This document shows, piece after piece, positions 1-5,353 of a DNA stretch of 7,669 bases. Both the position numbers and the translations under genes were made by a program. Positions within the stretch are counted from its first letter, which is position 1, and each line of letters opens with the position of its first letter. Location of the stretch: assembly GCA_024280785.1 (NCBI GenBank), contig JAJRPK010000368.1:1-7669 (forward strand), in the 5' to 3' direction. Under the pieces are notes generated by a model. The model made no database searches. It had not been told where the DNA came from and worked only from the letters and a program-made list of their open reading frames with translations. The DNA is from Gammaproteobacteria bacterium (GTDB lineage Bacteria > Pseudomonadota > Gammaproteobacteria > Pseudomonadales > UBA7434).

Positions 1-567
1 AATAGCGATGAGATTCTCATTACTAACTGGGCACCCCTCGATAGTGAAGGGAACTCGGCGGGAGCAAGAGGCCCGTTAAGTGTGGCAAACGGGGGAACAA
101 CTCCTCTCCCTGACCCACCTACGAGTTCAAACTTTGTTATTGATATTGGCGGATCCACTCAATTTGCAGGGGCATCGGGCGTTAATGAAATAGATCAAGA
201 TGGCTTTTCAACGGGGCGCTTGGCCGGTGTCGACATCTCTGAAACGGGGATTATTTTTGCCCGCTACAGCAATGGCGAAGCACTAACCTTGGGCCAAATA
301 GCTCTTGCGGACTTTGCTAATCAGCAGGGGCTTACTCCGCTGGGGGATACCACTTGGGCGCAGTCGTTTGAGTCGGGGGAGCCGGTTATAGGCGCTCCTC
401 GCACGGCGGCGTTAGGTGCCATAACTGCCGGTGCTTTGGAGGATTCTAACGTGGAATTAGCTGAAGAGCTGGTGGCGCTGATTATCGCGCAACGAAATTT
501 TCAGGCTAACTCGAGAACCATTGAGACAGCCAACGAACTTCAGCAAACAATAATTAACCTTAGATAA
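1..567 (+). CDS. flgE: Flagellar hook protein FlgE, C-terminal part (5' end outside window)
   Basis: FlgE polymerises into the flagellar hook, the flexible joint between rod and filament outside the outer membrane. The frame is open from the first base of the window, so 188 codons of the 3' end are present. A GTG at 82 is an internal valine codon, not a start: the residues before it (NSDEILITNWAPLD and on) continue hook-protein sequence. Visible family marks are the STQF segment, the block DGFSTGRLAGVDISETGIIFARYSNG, GLTPLGDTTWAQSF, and the C-terminal D0 helix with EDSNVELAEELVALIIAQRNFQANS ending in TIINLR. This ending is typical of FlgE and closely resembles pseudomonad FlgE from memory. 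It is followed 20 bp later by flgF, probably on the same transcript. The N-terminal D0 and D1 regions are missing only because the window starts here. Confidence 0.96.
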   Translation, partial: NSDEILITNWAPLDSEGNSAGARGPLSVANGGTTPLPDPPTSSNFVIDIGGSTQFAGASGVNEIDQDGFSTGRLAGVDISETGIIFARYSNGEALTLGQIALADFANQQGLTPLGDTTWAQSFESGEPVIGAPRTAALGAITAGALEDSNVELAEELVALIIAQRNFQANSRTIETANELQQTIINLR

Positions 568-575
568 CATCGAAT

Positions 576-580
576 AAGGA
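576..580 (+). promoter_or_regulatory. Ribosome binding site of flgF
   Basis: AAGGA lies 7 bases before the ATG at 588. It is a good Shine-Dalgarno match at standard spacing and fixes the flgF start in the 20-bp flgE-flgF gap. Confidence 0.75.
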
Positions 581-587
581 ATCGGTA

Positions 588-1331
588 ATGGATCGCGCAC
601 TTTATCTGTCAATGGCTGGGGCAAAAAATAACATGCTCGAGCAGGCGGCTCGCTCACATAATTTGGCTAACGTCTCAACGGTAGGGTTTAAAGCAGATTT
701 CGCTAACGCACGGTCTTTGCCGCTCAATGGAGGTGACGGGATACAAAGCCGAGTTTATGCCTTAGCCGAGTCATTTAGTGTTGACTTGGCCTCTGGCCCA
801 CAGATGCAAACGGGGCGCGAGTTGGATATCGCTATCGACGGCAAGGGTTGGATTGCAGTGCAAACGGCCAATGGTAGCGAAGCATATACTCGCGCCGGTA
901 ATCTTTCGGTTGATTCGACAGGGGTTTTACGGACCGCTCGCGGCATGCCTGTTCTCGGAAGTGGCGGCCCTATTGCTATTCCCGATGCAGAAAAAATTGA
1001 AATTGGAACCGATGGCACGATCTCCGTTCGGGCTTTAGGGCAGGGGCCAGCGACACTGGTCGTGATCGATCGTATTAAATTGGTCAGTGCCAAAGCGGAA
1101 GAGTTGAGCAAACAGCCCGATGGCATGCTGCATTCAAGTAGTGGTTCGTTAGCCTTAGATGCCAATATTCGTGTGCGTACTGGATTTTTAGAAAGTAGCA
1201 ACGTTAATGCCGTTGCAGAGTTAACCTCCGTAGTATCGTTAGCAAGGCAATTTGAAATGCAAGTAAAGATGATGCAAACCATAGCCGAAAATGCCGAAGC
1301 TAGCTCCAGCATCTTACGGATACAGGTCTAA
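588..1331 (+). CDS. flgF: Flagellar proximal-rod protein FlgF
   Basis: FlgF is one of the rod proteins that assemble in the periplasm between the basal-body base and the distal rod. The product has 247 residues, close to the roughly 250 of enteric FlgF. The N-terminal rod motif is seen as SHNLANVSTVGFK at about residues 23-35, and MDRALYLSMAGAK is a typical FlgF N-terminus. The middle has LDIAIDGKGWIAVQ, EAYTRAGNLSVD and IEIGTDGTISV, shared by FlgE, FlgF and FlgG. The C-terminal helix carries ESSNVNAVAELTSVVSLARQFE and ends MQTIAENAEASSSILRIQV, which is diagnostic of FlgF rather than FlgG. Like other axial proteins it has no cleaved signal peptide and is exported by the flagellar type III system. 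The start is set by the AAGGA ribosome site. An 80-bp gap follows before flgG. Confidence 0.97.
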   Translation: MDRALYLSMAGAKNNMLEQAARSHNLANVSTVGFKADFANARSLPLNGGDGIQSRVYALAESFSVDLASGPQMQTGRELDIAIDGKGWIAVQTANGSEAYTRAGNLSVDSTGVLRTARGMPVLGSGGPIAIPDAEKIEIGTDGTISVRALGQGPATLVVIDRIKLVSAKAEELSKQPDGMLHSSSGSLALDANIRVRTGFLESSNVNAVAELTSVVSLARQFEMQVKMMQTIAENAEASSSILRIQV

Positions 1332-1350
1332 AACTAGAGTTATTTATGTA

Positions 1351-1370
1351 TTTGTCAGTTATCTGACAAA
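1351..1370 (+). repeat. Perfect 8-bp inverted repeat (hairpin) in the flgF-flgG gap
   Basis: The left arm TTTGTCAG (1351-1358) and right arm CTGACAAA (1363-1370) are exact reverse complements around a TTAT loop. The hairpin begins 20 bases after the flgF stop codon. The next bases are AACTAACAG, so there is no T tract after the stem, and the stem is AT-rich at its base. It is therefore not a standard intrinsic terminator on the + strand. It could be an mRNA processing or stability element, or a dimeric protein-binding site. Its function is not shown by the sequence. Confidence 0.6.
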
Positions 1371-1398
1371 ACTAACAGTTAAGAGATAAATAGAGTAC

Positions 1399-1404
1399 AG
1401 AGGA
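1399..1404 (+). promoter_or_regulatory. Ribosome binding site of flgG
   Basis: AGAGGA ends 7 bases before the ATG at 1412. It is a strong Shine-Dalgarno match and supports independent initiation of flgG after the 80-bp gap. Confidence 0.75.
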
Positions 1405-1411
1405 AAATATT

Positions 1412-2197
1412 ATGCACGCAGCATTGTATGCGGCCAAAACAGGATTAACCGCGCAAGATAAGCAGTTAACAACGATATCGAATAACTTGGCTAACGCGGC
1501 GACTATTGGTTATAAGCGCGACCGCGTTATCTTTGAAGACTTGCTATACAGAATACAGCGGCAGCCCGGTGCGCAATCTTCACAGAATACACAAATTTCA
1601 TCAGGCTTGCAGCTAGGAACAGGTGTGCGAGTTGTCGGTACTCAAAAGCAATTTACGGTGGGAAACCTTCAGGTTACCGATCAACCGTTAGATATTGCTA
1701 TTAATGGCAGGGGTTTTTTTGAAATACTGCAGCCAGATGGCAACCCGGCTTACACGCGTAATGGCGAATTTCATTTGAGTGCTGAGGGTGAAATGGTGAC
1801 AGCTGAAGGGCTAGTATTGCAGCCGGCTGTAACTATTCCTACGGGCGCGCTTAGTGTGACTATCGGTCAGGATGGTACCGTATCGGTATTACTTTCCGGA
1901 ACTACGACGCCCACGCAGGTAGGAACTCTTCAATTAACAGATTTTGTTAACCCAGCGGGACTTCAAGCTATCGGATCGAACCTGTTTTTAGAAACAGCAT
2001 CAAGTGGTTCGCCCCAGCAAGGAACTCCAGGTTTGAACGGCTTTGGAGCGATGATCCAAGGTAGCGTGGAAAACTCCAACGTTAATATTGTCGAAGAGTT
2101 AGTCAATATGATAACGACGCAAAGAACGTATGAAGTTAACTCTAAAGTGCTACAAACTACCGATCAAATGTTGCAATTTATTACGCAGAATATATAA
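1412..2197 (+). CDS. flgG: Flagellar distal-rod protein FlgG
   Basis: FlgG forms the distal rod, the straight drive shaft that passes through the P and L rings and carries the hook. The 261-residue length matches the family (about 260). The N-terminal helix contains the rod motif SNNLANAATIGYK at residues 23-35. It is followed by the FlgG-specific L-stretch, DLLYRIQRQPGAQSS at residues 43-57; in Salmonella this segment is known to keep the rod straight where the hook is bent. Next come SSGLQLGTGVRVVGTQK, LDIAINGRGFFEI, AYTRNGEF and the family signature TPGLNGFGAMIQG. The C-terminal D0 helix has ENSNVNIVEELVNMITTQRTYEVNSK and ends DQMLQFITQNI. Similarity to enteric FlgG, recalled from memory, extends along the whole protein. 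flgH starts 19 bp downstream. Confidence 0.98.
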   Translation: MHAALYAAKTGLTAQDKQLTTISNNLANAATIGYKRDRVIFEDLLYRIQRQPGAQSSQNTQISSGLQLGTGVRVVGTQKQFTVGNLQVTDQPLDIAINGRGFFEILQPDGNPAYTRNGEFHLSAEGEMVTAEGLVLQPAVTIPTGALSVTIGQDGTVSVLLSGTTTPTQVGTLQLTDFVNPAGLQAIGSNLFLETASSGSPQQGTPGLNGFGAMIQGSVENSNVNIVEELVNMITTQRTYEVNSKVLQTTDQMLQFITQNI

Positions 2198-2216
2198 CGG
2201 TTTGGGTAAGTATAGA

Positions 2217-2894
2217 ATGAAAAATTTGATATGGCTCATAGCAAACAGTGCTCTGCTACTTTCGGGCTGCACTATTGCACCGGTTGAAATGCCGGACGAC
2301 CCACATTTTGCACCGGTTATTGTGCCAGAAAAAATTGGTGAGCCGATAAGCGCAGGAAGTTTGTTCAGTACTGAGCTGGCAGTGAATCTCTACGATGATC
2401 GACGAGCTTATCGGGTAGGAGACATTATTACAGTGACTCTTAACGAGCGTACTGTGTCGAGTAAAATCGCGGAAACAACAATCGATAAAGATGCCAGCGT
2501 CGATATTGACGAAAGCAGTATTCTAGGCCGGTTAGTGAATTTTAAAGGAAATTCTTTGCTGACTAATGTCGATCAACAAAGAGGATTTGAAGGTGCGGCT
2601 GAAACCGATCAAGAAAATCGTTTACAAGGGAGTATTGCTGTCACAATCATCGATGTTCTTCCCAATGGGGTGCTAGTCATTCGCGGTGAGAAATGGATGA
2701 CTTTAACCAATGGTCAAGAGTTTATCCGTATTAGTGGGCTTATTCGCCCGAGTGATGTGGAGTCCAATAATTCAATTGCATCGACCAAAATCGCCGATGC
2801 AAGAATATCCTACAGTGGCACTGGCGAATTAGCTGATGCCAACCGTCAGGGCTGGATGTCTCGCATGTTTAATTCGCCTTATTGGCCTTTCTAG
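2217..2894 (+). CDS. flgH: Flagellar L-ring lipoprotein FlgH
   Basis: FlgH forms the L ring, the outer-membrane bushing through which the rod turns. The chosen start gives 225 residues (232 in E. coli) beginning MKNLIWLIANSALLLSGC. This is a lipoprotein signal with lipobox L15-S16-G17 and the lipidated Cys18; Thr at +2 fits sorting to the outer membrane. The frame is open back to an ATG at 2130 inside flgG, but that start would add 29 residues and bury the signal peptide, so it is rejected. Family motifs follow: GSLFS (47-51), LYDDRRAYRVGDIITVTLNE, the stretch around GSIAVTIIDVLPNGVLVIRGEKW, NGQEFIRISGLIRPSDV and TKIADARISYSGTGELADANRQGWMSR. The ribosome site is weak (GGGTAAG, 2204-2210). flgI follows after 12 bp. 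Confidence 0.97.
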   Translation: MKNLIWLIANSALLLSGCTIAPVEMPDDPHFAPVIVPEKIGEPISAGSLFSTELAVNLYDDRRAYRVGDIITVTLNERTVSSKIAETTIDKDASVDIDESSILGRLVNFKGNSLLTNVDQQRGFEGAAETDQENRLQGSIAVTIIDVLPNGVLVIRGEKWMTLTNGQEFIRISGLIRPSDVESNNSIASTKIADARISYSGTGELADANRQGWMSRMFNSPYWPF

Positions 2895-2906
2895 GTTGCT
2901 ATCATT

Positions 2907-4037
2907 ATGTGCAAATATATTTCGCCGAGTATTTCCTGCCTGCTAATTATTGTAGGTAGTATTTGGGCTGTGAGTTTTAGTTCAACTGTTGCTGCTGATA
3001 GGCTTAAGGACATCGCCTCTATTGCGGGTGTTCGGTCTAATTCCTTAGTAGGTTATGGTCTGGTAGTTGGCCTTGACGGTTCGGGCGACAAAACGACGCA
3101 GGCGCCGTTTACTACCCAAGTCTTTACTAACATGTTGAAGCAATTCGGTATAAGGCTGCCTGAGGGAATTCGTTTTCAACTTAAGAATGTTGCTGCTGTG
3201 GCCATTCACGCAGAAATTCCAGCATTTGCTAAGCCGGGCCAAAAGATCGATATAACGGTTTCCTCTATAGGTAATGCGAAAAGCCTGCGTGGCGGTAGCT
3301 TATTGCTGGCGCCATTAAAAGGTATCGACGGTAAAATATATGCTTTAGCGCAGGGCAATCTAGTTGTCGGAGGCTTTGGAGCTCAAGGTAATGACGGGTC
3401 TAGTATTACCGTGAATATTCCTAGTGTAGGTCGCATTCCTAATGGCGCTAGTGTAGAGCGGGTGATTGACACGGGTTTTGCTTCTGCGGCAAATATAATT
3501 TTCAATCTTCATCGTTCAGATTTTACCACTGCCAAGCGGGTGGTTAATCGAATTAATACAGTTTTTGGCCCTGATGTTGCGAAAGCACTTGATGCCAGTT
3601 CTATTCTCGTTACTGCACCCAAGTCCGTAGATCAGCGAGTCACTTATGTATCAGTGCTTGAGAATTTGGAAATTGAACAAGGAATATCATCAGCAAGAAT
3701 AATTATTAATTCTCGAACGGGTACTATTGTGGTTGGTGAAAACGTTTCAGTGTCTCCAGTGGCAGTAACCCACGGAAGTCTAACAGTGACGGTCTCCGAG
3801 AACTCGCTAGTAAGTCAGCCGGGTGCTCTCTCGGGTGGTGAAACGGCTATTGTCGAATCTTCAGAGATTATGGTTGAAGAAGAAGATGGGCGTATGTTTG
3901 TATTTGATGCGGGCACTCAATTACGAGAAATCGTGCGAGCGGTCAATCAGGTAGGGGCGGCTCCCGGTGATTTGATGGCGATATTAGAAGCGATGAAGCA
4001 AGCAGGTGCATTGCACGCTGAATTGATTGTTATTTAA
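2907..4037 (+). CDS. flgI: Flagellar P-ring protein FlgI
   Basis: FlgI forms the P ring around the rod in the peptidoglycan layer. The 376-residue product starts with a Sec signal peptide: one Lys at position 3, a hydrophobic core at about 12-24, and a likely cleavage after V28-A29-A30, giving a mature N-terminus DRLKDIASIAGVRSN. Mature E. coli FlgI begins in the same way. Family motifs are NSLVGYGLVVGLDGSGDKT, QLKNVAAVAIHAEIP, SSIGNAKSLRGGSLLLAPLKG, YALAQGNLVVGG, INSRTGTIVVGENV, HGSLTVTV and the C-terminal LMAILEAMKQAGALHAELIVI. The two cysteines that form the disulfide in E. coli FlgI are replaced here by Val and Ala, and the mature protein has no Cys. The ribosome site is weak: AGG overlaps the flgH stop codon at 2893-2895. 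flgJ follows after 23 bp. Confidence 0.98.
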   Translation: MCKYISPSISCLLIIVGSIWAVSFSSTVAADRLKDIASIAGVRSNSLVGYGLVVGLDGSGDKTTQAPFTTQVFTNMLKQFGIRLPEGIRFQLKNVAAVAIHAEIPAFAKPGQKIDITVSSIGNAKSLRGGSLLLAPLKGIDGKIYALAQGNLVVGGFGAQGNDGSSITVNIPSVGRIPNGASVERVIDTGFASAANIIFNLHRSDFTTAKRVVNRINTVFGPDVAKALDASSILVTAPKSVDQRVTYVSVLENLEIEQGISSARIIINSRTGTIVVGENVSVSPVAVTHGSLTVTVSENSLVSQPGALSGGETAIVESSEIMVEEEDGRMFVFDAGTQLREIVRAVNQVGAAPGDLMAILEAMKQAGALHAELIVI

Positions 4038-4060
4038 AATATTTCACAAGACGATATCGC

Positions 4061-5152
4061 ATGACTGCATTTTCCTCTACAAGCGCCACACTGGATCGAT
4101 CTCAATCGGCGTACAACGATATCCAGGGATTGCAGTCGATCAAGCAGTTGGGGCGCGAAGACAAAAATGCGGCTTTATCAGAGGTATCCAAACACTTTGA
4201 ATCAATGCTTGTGCAAATGATGTTAAAAAATATGCGTGCTGCGACAGAAGTTTTTTCCGAGGGTAATTTTTTAAGTGGTAATCAGGTGTCTTTTTATCAG
4301 GGTATGCTTGATGATCAATGGAGCTTGGAGCTTACTAAAGATAAGGGCTTGGGATTTGCAGAGCAATTGGCTAATCAATGGGGTGTAGACGAAGCTAAAA
4401 CTGAGGACAAATCGGGAGCGATAAATAATGGCTCTGGGATAAGTTTAGCTTCTGACTCTCAAAAGGGCATCGAGTTAATTAGAAATAATAATACTCTTGG
4501 AATAGATTTAGCTAATTTGAAAATACGGTTACAAGCGGTAAACGCGGTCGAGAGCAAGCCGAACATTGCTGCTCAACCGACTGCCTCTACAGCTCCATCT
4601 AACGTAGAAAACCGTGTAACGGGCGCTAAGCCAATATTTGACTCGCCTCAGCAGTTTATTCAAGCGATGCAACCGTACGCTAAAAAAGCAGCCGAGCGAT
4701 TGGGGGTTGAACCTAAAGTTTTATTGGCGCAAGCGGGGCTAGAAACGGGTTGGGGTAAATATATACCTCAAGATGGCAAGGGAAATAGTAGCTTTAACTT
4801 GTTTGGGATTAAAGCAGACCAGCGCTGGACTGGGCCGGTTGCCGAAGTTGAAACGGTAGAGTATCGCGGTGGTGCAGCGTTAAGAGTAAAGGCGGAATTT
4901 CGTCGTTACGATTCTTTTGCACAGAGTTTTAGCGATTATGCTGATTTTGTTAGTCAGCAGCCTCGATACCAGCAAGCGCTGACTAAAGCGAGTGACGGTC
5001 ACGCATATATTAGCGAGCTGCACAAGGCCGGGTACGCGACCGACCCACTTTATGCCAGCAAGATACAGCAGATTATCGGTAAAATAGAACTTAGCCAAGA
5101 GCCGTTAAAGACCGTGCTTACTAGTAATACCGGGCCAGAGTCACGTAGTTAA
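4061..5152 (+). CDS. flgJ: Rod cap and peptidoglycan hydrolase FlgJ
   Basis: FlgJ caps the growing rod in the periplasm and cuts peptidoglycan so that the rod can pass. The 363-residue protein has both expected halves. The rod-binding domain spans about residues 38-108, with ALSEVSKHFESMLVQMMLKNMR and DKGLGFAEQLANQW. A GH73 glucosaminidase-type domain spans about 195-350, with VLLAQAGLETGWGKY, SFNLFGIKA, the VKAEFRRYDSF block and AGYATDPLYASKIQQII. The likely catalytic Glu228 (in GLETGWG) and the conserved Asp292 (in SDYADF) are 64 residues apart, the same spacing as Glu184 and Asp248 in Salmonella FlgJ. The linker (about 109-194) is polar, rich in Asn, Ser, Thr and Ala, and explains most of the extra 50 residues over the 313 of the enteric protein. 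No strong ribosome site precedes the ATG. The last codons lie in a repeat shared with the downstream gap. Confidence 0.97.
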   Translation: MTAFSSTSATLDRSQSAYNDIQGLQSIKQLGREDKNAALSEVSKHFESMLVQMMLKNMRAATEVFSEGNFLSGNQVSFYQGMLDDQWSLELTKDKGLGFAEQLANQWGVDEAKTEDKSGAINNGSGISLASDSQKGIELIRNNNTLGIDLANLKIRLQAVNAVESKPNIAAQPTASTAPSNVENRVTGAKPIFDSPQQFIQAMQPYAKKAAERLGVEPKVLLAQAGLETGWGKYIPQDGKGNSSFNLFGIKADQRWTGPVAEVETVEYRGGAALRVKAEFRRYDSFAQSFSDYADFVSQQPRYQQALTKASDGHAYISELHKAGYATDPLYASKIQQIIGKIELSQEPLKTVLTSNTGPESRS

Positions 5153-5199
5153 AACGTAGTTAAAAAGGTCACATAGTAAAAAAAGTCACGTAGTTAAAA
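5139..5199 (+). repeat. Degenerate short direct repeats across the flgJ stop codon
   Basis: The 16-base unit AGTCACGTAGTTAAAA occurs exactly at 5139-5154 and 5184-5199. Between them are a shortened copy, CGTAGTTAAAAA (5155-5166), and a diverged copy starting GGTCACATAGTAAAA (5167-5184). The first unit contains the last codons and TAA stop of flgJ (5150-5152). Copy offsets are 11, 17 and 17 bases, so the array is not strictly periodic. Replication slippage or local duplication of the flgJ end is the simplest explanation. No role is shown. Confidence 0.7.
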
Positions 5200-5353
5200 G
5201 AGTTGCGCAGCTAATAACATCAGCCACATTGTGTCTAGTTTGCTTCGCTAAAGTTGTTTACGAATACCAGCAGATCTTGGTTTTAGCGAGTTTCGCAAGC
5301 ATTGCAGCCGAGCCGTCTGAATAGCGCAATCGAGAGAACGAGTATTATTAATT
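5153..5353 (+). other. Intergenic region between flgJ and flgK
   Basis: This is the largest gap in the window, 201 bp. It holds the repeats described above, an inverted repeat at 5245-5289 and the flgK leader. No open frame with a credible start and ribosome site was found on either strand. No GG-N10-GC sigma-54 element, standard sigma-70 pair or T-tailed terminator hairpin was seen. A GCTAATAA at 5210-5217 resembles a sigma-28 -10 box but lacks a well-placed -35. Confidence 0.6.
5245..5289 (+). repeat. Inverted repeat with 8-bp perfect arms upstream of flgK
   Basis: TCGCTAAA (5245-5252) and TTTAGCGA (5282-5289) are exact reverse complements separated by 29 bases. A further TTGC (5240-5243) and GCAA (5295-5298) can pair outside them across an uneven internal loop. 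There is no T tract after the right arm. It may fold in the flgK leader RNA or form a spaced operator. Chance occurrence cannot be excluded. Confidence 0.4.

Noticed and set aside
82..84. GTG as a possible start of a short 161-residue gene
   Set aside because: The frame is open to the window edge and the preceding codons encode hook-protein sequence, so this is an internal valine of flgE.
755..1312. Long antisense open frame within flgF
   Set aside because: It lies fully opposite a well-recognised gene, and its product has no recognisable domain. It is an overlap shadow.
1332..1411. Promoter for flgG in the 80-bp gap
   Set aside because: TTGTCA at 1352-1357 resembles a -35 box, but no -10 lies 16-18 bases downstream, and no sigma-54 or sigma-28 pattern was found.
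1714..1720. Run of seven T in flgG as a possible phase-variation tract
   Set aside because: Seven bases is short for slipped-strand switching. The run simply encodes part of the conserved GRGFF segment, and a similar T7 occurs in flgK at the DFF codons.
588..2197. Sequence similarity between flgF and flgG as a recent tandem duplication
   Set aside because: The shared motifs (NNLAN with G-F/Y-K, LDIAI, the C-terminal SNVN helix) are the ancient axial-protein family signature also present in flgE. The genes are otherwise well diverged.
2130..2216. In-frame upstream ATG that would extend FlgH by 29 residues, overlapping flgG
   Set aside because: The extension lies mostly over the flgG C-terminus in another frame, has no good ribosome site, and would put the lipoprotein signal peptide in the interior. 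The ATG at 2217 gives a normal lipobox protein.
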